A stretch of 64,000 nt of DNA from Sthenelais limicola (Eukaryota > Annelida > Polychaeta > Phyllodocida > Sigalionidae): NCBI GenBank assembly GCA_942159475.1, contig OW804097.1, forward strand, positions 112,282,582 through 112,346,581, in the 5' to 3' direction. The notes beneath the pieces are model-generated. The model searched no databases and had not been told where the DNA came from. It was given only the letters and a program-made list of their open reading frames with translations. Made by a program: the position numbers and the translations under genes. Positions 25,406 through 38,107 of this stretch are shown one piece after another (within the stretch, counting starts at the first letter, position 1; each line of letters begins with the position of its first letter).

Positions 25406-25815
25406 TCATATGTGATGTGTTTCAAGAAATGAGTCGCAAGTCGCAAAATTGATATTTTCCATACCGTTGCTTTCACAAGATCTCTTTATTCAAATGATCT
25501 GATTGTTAGAGGGTTTAGCACTTATATTCATATAAAGCTATGTAACAAATTTCAGGAAATTGTATTTAATATATCCTTCCGTTTTGAAGGCTTTCATATG
25601 GAGTATATTTAATTACTTTACTGGTTATTACCCATCCAGAAACATTGCAAACTTATTTTTTTCAAAAATAAAAATATCAAACTTAAAATACAGAAATACC
25701 TATTATGTGTCCTAGTGTTTACTATCATTGGAATCAGCTTGATCTCCTCTTTTAAAATATGGTGATATCTCAAAATCCATATTTTTGACTCATTGTCCTA
25801 AAACGGATCACATAT
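25406..25815 (-). mobile_element. Family E MITE, complete
   Basis: About 410 bp. Inverted ends TCATATGTGATGTGTTTCAA and CTAAAACGGATCACATATA, followed inward by GAGTCRCAAGTCGCAAAA blocks. No coding capacity. Confidence 0.85.
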
Positions 25816-25887
25816 ACCTTCACCAAAAGCATCCAAATGTTTCCACTCTTCTCTTTCATAATGCATTTGTTTTTCTTTATAAAGCGA

Positions 25888-25998
25888 TGATTTTTTCGAT
25901 AAAAGCTTTGCTATATATTTGTGTGTCAGACCTGAACTGAAGCTATCCCAGCATGCATTATAACAGACATGTTTAGTGGCACATGCAAATCCCCTATT
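25888..25998 (-). mobile_element. Family G fragment
   Basis: GATTTTTTCGATAAAAGCTT through GTGGCACATGCAAATCCCCT; one tip intact. Confidence 0.7.
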
Positions 25999-26177
25999 CA
26001 CAAGCAAACTCCTGTATTTACAATGATCTACACACAGATTGTTTCCTTCGATGCTAGGACATTGGGGTCACGTGGATTATGGCCCAATATGTGGTCTTAT
26101 ACACTGTAAAACAAATCAGGAAAAGTTGATTTTGAGCAACATTGCAGGAGTTTGTAATTTACACCAAGAAGTATTAT

Positions 26178-26418
26178 ATGGGTCAAATCGTCAGAAAATG
26201 CACAATTGGCAGCTCTATACATTTAGGAAATTCTGCTAAATTAGGTTGAAAAATGATGAATACCGGGTATATTCAAGTATATTTAGTATTGTGTTGTTTT
26301 AAAATATCTGTTCTGCTATCTTAAACTGTATTTTATAGCTAACTTCTTTTTAAAAAATGAGGTTATTTGAGAAGATTGGTGAAGGCGGATTGTACATTTT
26401 CTGACGATCTGACCCATA
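26178..26418 (+). mobile_element. Family A MITE, complete
   Basis: TATGGGTCAAATCGTCAGAA to TTTCTGACGATCTGACCCAT; the tips follow the GACGATCT variant. Confidence 0.85.
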
Positions 26419-26597
26419 TGCACCAGTTTGTCAATACTCAATCCCAAATAAACCAGTGCCATAAAAGTCTAAAGATATATTTTTCAATAAACTTTATTGT
26501 GACCAATTACATATTCATGTTATTCTCATGGGACCCATTCAAAAGGATCTTCTTTTTTATCACAGTAATAGATACAATTAAATCGTTTTAGATTTAA

Positions 26598-26787
26598 GGG
26601 TGGTCTCCACTGGCTGCGGTAAGCTCTGCAGTAAGTCTTGCGATGGTTTGTGCTAGTTCTGTAGGTGGAGAGGTAATCCTGCCTACATGGTTCACTGGCC
26701 ATGTAGGCAGGTCCTCACCACTCCTCACCATCTCAACACCATCGCAAGGCTTACCGCAGAGCTTACCACAGCCAGTGGAGACCACCC
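26598..26787. mobile_element. Family C hairpin MITE, copy 1
   Basis: Long inverted arms run from GGGTGGTCTCCACTGGCTGC to its complement GCAGCCAGTGGAGACCACCC (here CCACAGCCAGTGG). The flanks are TTAA on the left and TTTA on the right. TTAA targets suggest piggyBac-type mobilisation. Three further copies lie in the window. Confidence 0.85.
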
Positions 26788-26930
26788 TTTATACATCAAG
26801 ATATAATATCAAATTCTGACCAACATATATAGGCAGATTTGCTATGATATAAGGCAAATAACCGTCATCATTTCTTGAAAATATTTTATAAATAAAAACA
26901 GTTGTCCTCCCCTTGTTTACTTAAAGCTGG

Positions 26931-28166
26931 GATTCCAGTGGGCTGCACTGTATGGTCATGGTTCTCTCTGTAATGTTGCAAGAGCACATAGTAAGGCAGA
27001 AGGACAGTGATGCCAGAGCAGTCTGATTTTTTTAGTGAGCTTTATTATTATCATAGAATTTGTATTCATGTTTTTATATGCAGTTACATGATCATGAATG
27101 GGGCGAATGGTTCTACATAGCAGTTCTTGGACAGCATCCTAAAATGATTTAGTGAGCTTTGTACCTGCTGTAAAAATTCAGCACTTGTGCTTCTTTGGGT
27201 GCTCTCTGGATGTTGTGCTAATAAATTATGTGATGTTTGATTTGAGCGGAAAAAACAAACATATGTTCTGCCTCTTTTAGGTAGCAGATTAATAGTGCAC
27301 TGAGAGTGAACCTTTGGAATTGCTATTAAACTTGTAATTAAAACAGCGAACCAGTGGAACCACTCTGCACATTTATTGCACACAAATTAAAAGCAAATGA
27401 AAAGTGCACTATGTGGAAGCAAACCAATGATAAACCATGAGCACAGATATGAGTGATCCAGTCTAATAGCAGCTTGAGGCTTGACTCCACTGATGAACTT
27501 CACCTCAACAGTCATTGCAGTTGCATTCTGCAGGAAGTGCATTCTCAATCCAAATGCAATAACAAATGGAGCTGATCAGAGGAGAGTCTTGATACGTTGT
27601 GCAACATAGGTTCTTAATTTTTGCTGCAGCGTTTCATAAAAGTCTAACAGAATAATAACAGTAACAGAACATTGATAAATTCAGTCCTGTAGCTCAAACA
27701 ATAAGTTTGACGTATAGTTAGGGAAAGCGTCGATTCCACTGGATCACTTGTATATGCGCTTATGATCTGCTATTGGTTAGCTTCTTCCTATTGTGCTTTT
27801 CATGTGGTCTTTGTCCACTTTTATTTTTAGTGCAGTACTTGTAAGCACAGAGCAATTCTACTGGTTTACTTTTTTAATTATGAAACCAATAGTAATTCTT
27901 TTCATCCACTCTCCGTGCGCTATTGATGCTTTACTAAAAGAGGGAGAAAGAACATCATGTAGTTTCACTCAGATCAAACAGGATAGATATTAGTGGAATA
28001 TAGATAGACAGATAGGAGCACAAATAACAAGTATAGGAAGTGCAGTAAACAATTATACTGGACCACTCTGGTTTTGCTCTATCTTCGCTTGTTATGTGCT
28101 TGAGAAGAAGAAAAGAGCTGGCCACGAGCAGCGCAAATGGGCAATCCAGTGGAATCACTGCTTTAG
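26931..28166. mobile_element. Long foldback element (about 1.24 kb) with arms of more than 400 bp
   Basis: The left arm (about 26931-27466) is complementary, with divergence, to the right arm (about 27725-28166). Examples: the tips AAAGCTGGGATTCCAGTGG and CCAGTGGAATCACTGCTTT; internal GAGTGATCCAGTC (27452-27464) against ACTGGATCACT (27738-27748); AACATATGTTCTGCCTCTTT against the AAAGAGGGAGAAAGAACATC block near 27937. The centre (27467-27724) resembles 32945-33050. Open frames in the arms do not look like proteins. Confidence 0.65.
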
Positions 28167-28766
28167 ATTTTGCCCGTGTTCATAGCTGAGAACACAACTT
28201 TGAATAAGCATTACATCTTACAGTGTAAAAACTGCACTGGAATAGAGTATGCAGGAGTTTCTGTGTATGTGGTGCGAGATGTGACTGGAGGGGACGGCTG
28301 CCTTCTGATGAGGTTAATGGGCCTCTAATGGTTTATTAATGCTAGAACAGACAGACACTGGCAATCTGCATGTTAATGATAACAGCATGGGTGCCCCTAC
28401 ATATATGCCCTACCACACTGTCTGCTTGTATGCTGGTCTCGTCTCCACAGGTTTCCTAGAGTCTAGCCTTTACGAGGGGCCAGGTGCATAGACTTAAGGT
28501 TTTCCTTAATTCCCTGGCTACTTGTACGTGCTAAGCAGCTGGTAAGGGTTTTTTTGTGGAAGACATCTGCTATGCATACATACAATGCTAGCTTTTGTTC
28601 CTATAAGCAAGGAAAATAGCTTAGGAAGGAATTTTTAAAACAATGACATCTCTAGGTCATGGGCCCGCTGCATAAGCTAGGGAAGGAAAAACTATGTGTA
28701 GGGATACAGGTCTACACTTTTGCCCTTCTTTAGGTGGGTAGGAATACAATTTGCAGTAACATTCGT

Positions 28767-29085
28767 CATATGTCATGTGTTACAGTAAAATGATTCACAA
28801 GTTGCAAACAAATGAATTTTGAGATACCATCATGTTTGAAACGATGAGATCAGGCCGATTCTAATGATGGTAAACATTAAGACAGCAAGTGCTTCTATAT
28901 TTGATATCTTTATTTTTTAAACAAAAGTTCGCCATATCTGTGGTTGGACAATTACTAGTATAAAGTAGCTTGATAAACTCTATAGAATGACGTTAGAAAT
29001 GCATGGATACATTAAATACTCGTCTTGGTATTTAGTAGAAGAGATCTTGTTAATAACACACTTTGAAAAATATCAATTTTCCTGT
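28767..29085 (+). mobile_element. Family E MITE, right tip missing
   Basis: CATATGTCATGTGTTACAGT at the left; interior through AAATATCAATTTTCCTG. Confidence 0.75.
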
Positions 29086-29159
29086 AAGAAATATAGGTCC
29101 AAAACGTTGAGTCAAATGAAAACATTAGAAATCTACTTCCATCTTAATTGGCGTTTGAT

Positions 29160-29480
29160 GTTGTGGCCTTGTCATCAAAGGAATACAAATTCCTGTCCAC
29201 CATTTTGTGTATAGGCAGCTTGGAATTTCATGTAGACATTTTTGCTTCCAACAGGTGAAGGAGTTACAAATACAAATACAAATACAAACACATACAAATT
29301 TATTTCCTTAGCTTATACAATATGCGGCAGGGGCCCATCGGGTAGGAATACAAATTCCCACCCACTAGTGTGAGTATAGGCTATATCCTAACAGCTGGGA
29401 ATTTCACGTAAGATTGGCTAAGGAATACCCACAAAAATTATTTTCCTTAGCTATATAACAGGCCCCTAATACTAGCATGT
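29160..29480 (+). repeat. Repeat with GGAATACAAATTCCCACC motif
   Basis: GGAATACAAATTCCTGTCCA (29178) and GGAATACAAATTCCCACCCA (29346), each followed by GTATAGGC and GGAATTTCA, are two copies about 170 apart. A third, weaker one is near 28737. A (CAAATA)n tract lies at 29268-29290. Confidence 0.6.
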
Positions 29481-30057
29481 GGGATGTATTTTCCTATTAT
29501 TTAAGCTAGAGGCCAGAAAGAACATACAAAATAAACAGATGCAGCGGAAACATTGTCGGTCGATTTCCCATTTGTAAATTTTGTAAATTGCGTTATTACT
29601 GTTGTTGAAAGAGCAAGCTTTTAAATATATGTAACAACATTTTAAATAAAAGTATTTGTATTCCAGTTAAAGATACAGGGAATAGTCAACAGTGTCTACA
29701 GTGCAGTCCGTCCAGCTAGACCTTAAACCAAGAATTGAAAGAATAACTACAATCAGTTACAGATAAAATGAAATTTTAAATTGATGATTATGGTACAAGG
29801 ACTTTTAATTATTATCCATGAATTCAAAAGATGTTGCTCTATTGATGGCCATTGTCAATTGGCTCTAGAACCCTTATACAACAGTTAGAGGATCACAGGA
29901 AAATTGAACCATACAAAGATCACTCTTAGAGGGGAAAATAGCATAACAATTATGTAACCGTGCTCTATTAATAAATTCACTTTAGACTACAACTTCGTGA
30001 GTGCTGGAAGTGTTACTTCTTTCATCCAACTACTAATCTAGATTATATCAAACTACC

Positions 30058-30225
30058 TAGAGTAAAAACAACGTAGAGTGATTTACGCATAGTGCGTGTT
30101 TCACTAGTGATTTACGTGGGGTATCATGGCAACCAATCTGTTTTTTACTAAGATTACCGGTAGAATTCAAATTTATGACTCGATTTTTTTCTATTTTCAT
30201 GATCAAAACCATGTATAAAAGTATA
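30058..30225 (-). repeat. Family L repeat, copy 2
   Basis: Reverse complement of 3488-3655 with divergence (ACGTGGGGTATCATGGCAAC; ATTTTCATGATCAAAACCAT). Confidence 0.7.
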
Positions 30226-30654
30226 ATATGTATCTATATTTACAAGATATACATTTAAATAACATTTATGACTAGTAGAATCAAGGAAACGAAGGAAAGG
30301 AGACTGTTCTCTTCGTCTCTTGTTTATTTTTTCTTTCCTCTTAGTTAGAAATCGGTGAATGTTGAAAGTCTCAAATCGATTTATTCAATTCAATTCAAAT
30401 GGATGATTAAACGTGCGTGGGACGTTGCAGTTTTTGCAATTCATTTCCATCTTTTAACACAATAAAGGAATATGGAAATAGGAATAAATCTTCTGGTCTA
30501 TCACATTACCTTCTCAAATTGAACATAAAATTGTAACCCAGTGTTAATCGCCCCTAGAGAAGAGAACGGAATTTGTTGACATATTGAATAAAGTAGTTTA
30601 AAAAAAATGAAAAAATAACATCACTACTCTTTAATCCCAGTAACGGTCTATAAT

Positions 30655-30969
30655 TTAAAGCTGCGTTCTCAGCTTTTACGTCTAAGCAAATCTTACAACA
30701 CATATTATAACTTATAGGACTGAATTTATCAATATTCTGCTGCTGTTATATGTTTACACATGAAATTGAAACCGCCTCCCGTAAGCGGTAATAAGTGAAG
30801 TCTTTGGATGAAAGGGTTTGTGCGGGTCCTCCAAATACAAATGGGGACGTTTTAGAAGCCCTGTTGCAATAACAACGGAAAATGTCTTTTAGATGGTTTG
30901 GAAAAGAATGGAACAAGAAGTAAAAAAGTTCAGTTATTGACTGATGTTAGCTGAGAGTGGTGATTTAAG
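30655..30969 (-). mobile_element. Family B MITE, reverse
   Basis: TTTAAAGCTGCGTTCTCAGC to GAGAGTGGTGATTTAA. Confidence 0.8.
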
Positions 30970-31238
30970 AAGGGGCAACCTCCTTTTAACACATGGTAAT
31001 ACGTCAAAGGGCTGGCTTTACCAATAAAGATCGTTTTATTCAATTTTTTTTTAAAGATTTTATTTCAACTGGGGTTACATACATACAAATCATTACAGGA
31101 TTTAGTTTCTCAAAAGTCGTTTGTACCAATAATATGATCATTGATTTCCCCTCGTTTCGTTCTCACTGAAGTTAATGAACTGTCTTTATGTCTTCATTGA
31201 CCGGGTAATATCCAAGATGCGATTTTTTTAAGTGTATT

Positions 31239-31472
31239 AGGGTCAGATCGTCAGAAAATGTACAATTGGCTGCTCTACACGTTAAGGAAATCCTGTTAAT
31301 TTAAAGTGAAAAATGATGAATACCGGGTATATGTGATTATTTGGTGTTGTGTTGTTTTAAAATATCAGTTCTGCTATGTTAAACTGTATTTTGAAGCTAA
31401 ATTCTGTCTTAAATTTGGGTTAATTCACAGGATTGGTGAAGGTGAAATGTACATGTATACGATCTGACCCAT
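31239..31472 (+). mobile_element. Family A MITE, complete
   Basis: TAGGGTCAGATCGTCAGAAA to ATACGATCTGACCCATTA. Confidence 0.85.
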
Positions 31473-31714
31473 TATAGTGAGTGAGAAGAGAGATATGAAT
31501 CAACATAAGTTCTTCCACACAGCTACAAAATTGCACATATAAATGAACTTTAACCAAGCCTTAGACCAACTTCTATACATCGTCATTGAGAAATATTACA
31601 TTAGATTAATTTTAATCTATACAATTGAAAATTTGTTTTCGAAACCTTTGATCAATTCATTAAATTGCAAAAAAAAATAACCTTCGCCAACACCTCCCAC
31701 GTTTCACCCTCTAG

Positions 31715-31988
31715 CTTTTAGGAAAATGAGCCACAAGTCGTAAAAAAAATAGGTTTCGAGATATCATCATATTTGAAAAGATGGGATCAAACAGATTCCA
31801 ATGATAGTAAACAGTAGGACATCTAATAACTATTTGTAACTTTTAAGTTTGACATTTCTATTTTTGAAAAGAATGTTTGCAATATTTCTAGGTGGACTAT
31901 AAAATGACCTTAGAAATACTTGTATATATTTGAAATTTAGTAAGTGTATTCGTGCTGCAAAATATAAATTGTGACTCATTTTTCTGTC
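31715..31988 (+). mobile_element. Family E MITE, shortened
   Basis: TAGGAAAATGAGCCACAAGT to GTGACTCATTTTTCTGTCAA; both extreme tips lost and part of the interior deleted. Confidence 0.75.
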
Positions 31989-32507
31989 AATGAATGGTGA
32001 AGGTCAAACGGCTGGCTTAAAGACAAATATGGGACCAGTCCCTAATAACCTAGCAACAAATGATTGAGTCCTACCATGTACTTCAGCCACATCAAAGTAA
32101 TCGAGAGTGGCATCAGTGGATGTGACTAAATTTTCTCGATCTACCAGATAAGGATCAAGAGTGGTGTTGTTCCTTACATGATTTTTTACTTTCTTTTTTT
32201 CCTTTTTTTCAAATAGGCCGTACATTTAAATTTGTTATAAAAAACGCATGTCCGCCATGTGGATGTATTATTGCGTCGCCTCCATTTACACAGAATAATA
32301 GTAATAATAGTAATAATATCTTTTACCAATAACATTCCTAATTACAGCAATCTAGAAACGTTTACATCATCATATCTAATTCTCAATTTAAATCATACAA
32401 GACATACAAAGATTACCAAGAAAACATTCGTTCATTCTATGTGAATGATCGGTATCAACAATGAAAAAGCAAATAATTGAGATTGAATTTGAGACATAAG
32501 TTTACGA

Positions 32508-32906
32508 AGTGATATGTTACAGAAAAATAAATCACAACTCGCAAAGAATGATATTTTTCAAATGTGCTTTTTCACATGGACCCTTGCTCAGAATGTTTTC
32601 ATATTTGGCGTGTGTAGTGCTGTATGTAGCATAAATATATATGCCTTATTTCAAGACTATGTGGTGAATATATCTATGTATACATGCATATTTGAAGTTA
32701 TCCTAAGGAGATATTTGACTACTTTATTAGTGAGTGGCCATTATGAATTATTGAAAACATTTTGTGTCATGCATAACAAAAAATAGAAGAACTAATAAGA
32801 TGTCCTAATGTTGACCAGAAACTGGCTTGATATCATCTTTCCAGTTTTATTATATCTCAAAATCCATTTTTGCGAGTTATGACTCATAATCCTGTGACAA
32901 ATCAGA
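32508..32906 (-). mobile_element. Family E MITE
   Basis: AGTGATATGTTACAGAAAAA to ATGACTCATAATCCTGTGAC. Confidence 0.8.
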
Positions 32907-32944
32907 GTAGGCCTATTTTAGATCAAGGAATTTCTCTCAGTATA

Positions 32945-33050
32945 AAAGGCTTGACTCCGCTGATATTTCCCCAATCTGCAGTCATTGCGGTGTCATTCTG
33001 CAGTGCATTCTCACTCCCAATATAATCTAACTGATCTCCACTGTGTTCAT
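32945..33050 (+). repeat. Relative of the foldback centre
   Basis: GGCTTGACTCCGCTGATATT and TCATTCTGCAGTGCATTCTC match the block at 27478-27550 of the foldback, so at least two copies of this module are in the window. Confidence 0.55.
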
Positions 33051-33054
33051 TGTA

Positions 33055-33473
33055 TACGTGATGTGTTTTTAAAAAATGAGTCACAAGTCGCAAACAAATT
33101 TGACATTTTCAGATGTCATCATATTTGAAAAGATGAGATCAAGCCGATTCCAATGATGGTAAACATTAATGACATCCAAGAAGTGTTTCTATATTTTGTG
33201 TTGTATATATCTATGTTTGAAAGAAAAATTGCAATATTTCTGGGTGGACAATTACCAGTAAAGTAATTACATGTCCTCAATAGGATGACCTTCGAAACGC
33301 AAGGATATATTTAATACACTGTCTGGAGATTTGGGACATACATTTATATGACCCAAAACGTTAAACCCTCCAAGAATTAGAACATACCACCAAAGAGATC
33401 GTGTAAATAAATCACTTTGGAAAAAAACAATCTTGCAACTTGTGACTCATTTCCCTGTAACACATCACATATG
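33055..33473 (+). mobile_element. Family E MITE, complete
   Basis: ACGTGATGTGTTTTTAAAAA to CCTGTAACACATCACATATG. Confidence 0.85.
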
Positions 33474-33654
33474 TCTAACAAGGTGCCAATATCTTTCATC
33501 TGTGTATGTGAGCAATTGTTTTTACAAACCAATGATTATAAATAATCACCTATTTATTGTTGATATTGCTTGTGGTATTTAAGAACGTTCTGTAATAATT
33601 TTAGAAGAAATACAAAAATAAAATGACATCTGTACGGCCAACCTTACATACTAG

Positions 33655-33850
33655 TGTACAACTTTTGACTTGGGTGGTCCCCAACAATGGTCTCCATGGC
33701 AAGAAGGGAGCACATTTTTGCACTTGCAAAGGCATATATGAAGGAAAACCAACCCTTCTTGAAAAGGGCTAATGTGCCCGAAACATCGGAACCACAATAA
33801 ACAAATCGTACTAGATCAAACCGTCCCTTCCCTCCTATGTTCTGAGCTGA
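33655..33850 (+). mobile_element. Possible 3' end of a retroelement
   Basis: GAAAAGGGCTAATGTGCCCG followed by AAACATCGGAACCACAATAA resembles conserved 3' ends of some invertebrate retroelements. No reverse transcriptase is attached. The assignment is from memory of such sequences and is weak. Confidence 0.3.
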
Positions 33851-35069
33851 CTTCCTTCACTTAAATAATTTATTTAAAAATTGTTTACTAGCCATATATT
33901 AGATTCACCATTTCAGTTCAAAATACACATGGCAAATAAATTCTGGTTGTTTTCATGCGTTGGCAGATTGATATTCTAATAAAAACATTAATTTCCGCGC
34001 CGTATCTGTTCTATATATTTAATCTGACTTACTCTCACATACTCCGTCTGGGGATAAAGGCATGTTTTCGCTGAGCATAACATCCGTCTTCATCTGTCTT
34101 TAATATATTGAAGCCTTACATGTATATTATCATTATTCCACTACCAGCAACTCATTTGTCATCTATTTATTAGATAAAATGCACAGAGTGGTTGTTCTGA
34201 GAAAGCATATCAGACACACTTGAAGTTAAAATGTGACATACATATTATATATCATCGAGAGTGGCATTTTTATTTCAAGTTTGTCTGATGGGGCATCTAG
34301 TTTATAATATCCTTCAAAACGAGCAAGCCTAAATTGTACAAAATGATTTTTCTGTTTTTCTGACAGATATGTGTCTCATTTCATTTGGATCAGTCCATCC
34401 GAATAAATGTATGACATCATGCAGGATGACGGAGGTGCAGATAAAAAAGGTCCATCTGTTCTTCCTTCACTTTTTCATATATTACCCCCACTCCATCTAT
34501 GTCCAGATCATGGTACTACGACATGGTATGGCTGGAGCAACTCATAAATGTCCTCATGTACATAAAACAAAACGAGCAGATATGAACACTGGCTGGATAA
34601 CCCAGATACCGAACCGTACAGACAGTCATATATAGAAGGGGTCTGGTCCATATATTAGCCTTGGAATTCTCAATGGACTTAGAATCGAATCTTATGTTGT
34701 TTTTATACATGTTATGCTTTATTTCCTTACTACATATACAATCGAGGAAAAAGGGATAAAGTAAATATCATCATATTCTACAAAACCTTCTGGGCAATTG
34801 CAGCTCCTCCAGGTCTCCCTGAAGTTTGTTGGAGGTTATATAAAGAAGTGATATAAAAGTAACTTTAGTTTGTTTTGGGGTAAACCATCGTCGTATATTT
34901 CTGGTTCTGAGACATACAAGTTTAATTAAACTACTAGATATTACATATATATTTTTGTTGACGTCTTGAATTAAATTGGCATTAACCTTATGATTTATGA
35001 TTTCATATATTTTTTTATATTTTTATTCAGGTAAATTTGGTATACTGTCTACAGGTCTATAGGGAACTT
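33851..35069. other. Intergenic unique stretch
   Basis: No repeat family and no convincing exon seen; the frames at 34369-34710 overlap on both strands and lack motifs. Confidence 0.55.
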
Positions 35070-35421
35070 TATTTAAATTTTTATTCTCAGCTATTTTGAC
35101 AAACAAAATTACCAATTTTACTCATATTATGATTTATAGAAATGGATTTTCAATATTCTATAGTATATACTGATGTTATATGGCGGCCAAAAGAAACAGC
35201 CGCCAGTGAGCGATAATAAGTGAAGCCACCACAGAGATGGATTTTGCTGGGTCTCCCAAAAACATAAATATAGACTTTTATGAAGTCCTGTAGAAAAACC
35301 AACTGGACAAAATCATTCCAAATGTTGGTCAAATATCTTTTAGATGAGTAGGAAAAGAAAGGGAAAAAGGTAGAAAATCTTTAGTTTTTGACCAATGTTA
35401 ACTGAGAATGCAACTTTAATA
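35070..35421 (-). mobile_element. Family B MITE, reverse
   Basis: The left tip is degraded (TTTAAATTTTTATTCTCAGC); the right is AACTGAGAATGCAACTTTAA. Confidence 0.8.
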
Positions 35422-36290
35422 CTCTAATTCCTCAGTGAATGGCACACTTTCTTTATTTTAGAATTTTTATACTTCTAAACCTCCGTGAAATGACAATTGA
35501 ATCGTAGACAGGCATGTACAGTGTACAATGAATGTTACAATGAATGGAGTTCAACTACATGTCAAGATAATGGGTCCAAGGGAAATAATTCAATACAGAA
35601 TAACCATGGTCTTCCAGGAAAATGACACTGAAGGAAATAGAAATGATAGTTATTATGAAACTTATATGACAGTCCTAATCGAGACCAAAGGGTCAAGATC
35701 CTAATGCGACGACAGATACTGCTACTTTGATTAGATAACCAGCCTCAATTAGGGTAAACAACCATTGGATCTAGAGAGGACATGATAGCAATGATGACAT
35801 GATTAAACAATGAGCAATGAGCCAAACGTCGCGCTAACCTCAAAATGAACTTTTCAATAAGACCACTGTAGACCCTACGTGCTTAGTTTGTGACCCCAAG
35901 GTGACCCTTTGTATTATCCGGGGGAAAAACAGGATAGTCATTCTTGCTGTTGGGGAAGAAATTCCACTGATTTATTTTACTTTTGATTACTTTCATAGAA
36001 ATGTTGAAGTGTTGGCGCATTTTCACATCTCTATATCTCTCTCTATATGTATATAATGTCATATGTAATGATTCTTAATGATAGATAGTTAACTCATATT
36101 CGCTATTTAAATGGGTTTTATGTTAATTATAACCATATACAAGCTTCTTTCTTATTTATTTTTGCTTCATAATCATGATTATGCCAATAATTACATGACA
36201 TAAAAAAGGATAAATATCGAAAATCAATACGAATACAATGTTCATTTTTACTCACTATAAAGAGTGCCTGACGACTAAGTTTAAACTTTT
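35422..36290. other. Intergenic unique stretch
   Basis: No recognised repeats or exons. Confidence 0.55.
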
Positions 36291-36471
36291 CAGTCTGCGC
36301 TAGCCTGTCAGATTAGTTAAGAATGGCATGACAGTAGTTGGACGCCTACTCCACGAATGACTTTCCCGGCCCTGGAGTAGCGGTCCTAATTGGATTTTAA
36401 TGGTATTTTGTGTTTGTAGCGAGAGGCTTTTCCTCAGTTTGGAGGGACTCTCTCAACTCTGAGCCTAGACG
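36291..36471 (+). mobile_element. Family I element, copy 3
   Basis: CAGTCTGCGCTAGCCTGTCA to CAACTCTGAGCCTAGAC; includes GACTTTCCCGGCCCTGGAGT shared with copy 2. Confidence 0.7.
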
Positions 36472-38107
36472 AATCGTGGCCCATGCGAAAACCATTTTCG
36501 CCGAAAATAAACACAAGCTTACAACTGCCACCCATGCCTCTATAACAGAGAACCTATATATCTCCAAACCCTATCCAACAGACTTTTCTCCCTTAATTCA
36601 ATCTTAGACTCTCTAATTCTTTCACTAGTTGAAAGGGAATTGCATCAATAACTATATGTTTAAGTCTAAAAGAAATCGAAATCCGAGTCCCAGAGGTGAA
36701 GATATAAGGGAAATTAAAAAATAAAATTACTCTAAAATGAGACAAATGTAAAATGGCTGGCTGCTCTTGGACTCGACCGAACAATGGCCAGTTTGAAAGT
36801 CCAATGGTTTAGCCACTTGGCTATAGGGGAATGTGATAGGACACATTCATATAAACACTTATATTGATTTACACAGTCTAGGTTTACTTTAGTCCCCCAT
36901 TGTCCTCATGAGGATTGAGGAGAATGAGGGAAATGCATTATCTTTGAAGGTCCCTGTGTTCGCCGCAGGCAATTTAACAACTTAAACTAATCATAAACAT
37001 ATATCTTGCAACTGCATTCTATTTCTATAAGATGCGAATGCAGGACTAGTTCTGCACGCTTCCTGGACTATTTAACGATATCATAGAATTGTCATGTCTG
37101 CAATACATAGATTTCGCATGACGTCATACGGTGCCAGTGAAATCTATATGTACCTAAAAATATATGTGACAGGATTTGTTTTACTACAATTTCTAGGTAT
37201 GAAAGACAGGCTCCCGGCACCCCTGTCAGTCGTTATCAGGGCCTGCAAATGCTATCGTTATCAGGGCATGCTTTATCTGACATTTCTATGTTAGTAGTAC
37301 ATGGAAATGAACCTATATATCAGGCATACATATAAATAGATTAGAATTGAAGGTCGGTTAAGTAGCATAGGGAAAATGTACATTGTACACGGGCAAGCTT
37401 ACTGGGCTGAATGGGGCCATATTTGGGTTAAGTCGCTTGAAAATGTACAATTCCTCTAAACGAATTGTCTTTGATTCACCTAAATTTCAGGCTACGATGA
37501 TGATCCACATAATTTTATTTTTTTTAAGAAATTTTATTGCGGACAGTTTCAGCGAACTGATAATCTCATGTGCACAAAAATGATGTTCAACATAGCCAAA
37601 CATACTTTTCAACCAATGCAATACCAAATATCTTCAGAGAATTGTCAGTGGTGTGAAACGAGAGACCCATTTTCCATGGAGACACTATGTACAACAAAAT
37701 GAAAATAAAGTTTCAATAATGTACTAATTCTCAGTCCTGATTAGCCTCTCTAAAAAGACCACCTCGCTACGACACCCCAAAGGGGTGAAGTTGCAATTTG
37801 ATCCAACGCCTCGATCGATTACAAACCGAACAGAGTCCAATACATAGTATTAATCAACAAGCGAACTCAATACTGTACTTTACATATTGACAGTAGCGCC
37901 ATACCAAGAGCGGCGGAAAACGGCTGAACTATGACGAAGGCGGGCAGGTCACAGAAGCCTTATGTATTAACCATAGGCTTCTAACTTTCTCCTTTTTCTC
38001 CCAGAATTTGTGTTATTGTATGATACTGTAAGCTATCCAATATTATCAAATGACATGTTAAGATTGGTCATGCTTAACAAGAGGACATTTTATCCGCTAG
38101 ATTTTAG
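36472..38107. other. Region upstream of the insulin-like gene
   Basis: Mostly unique AT-rich sequence with one degraded family A (37424-37640). This is the likely place for proximal control elements if the promoter at 38.1 kb is correct. Confidence 0.5.
37424..37640 (-). mobile_element. Family A MITE, reverse, degraded
   Basis: TGGGTTAAGTCGCTTGAAAA at the left. Family A interior resumes at 37582 (ATGTTCAACATAGCCAAACA) after about 85 foreign bases; the right tip is lost. Confidence 0.55.

Larger units (their letters stand above)
28190..30057. other. Intergenic, with family E and a small repeat
   Basis: Apart from the elements listed separately at 28767-29085 and 29160-29480, nothing is recognised. 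Confidence 0.5.
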
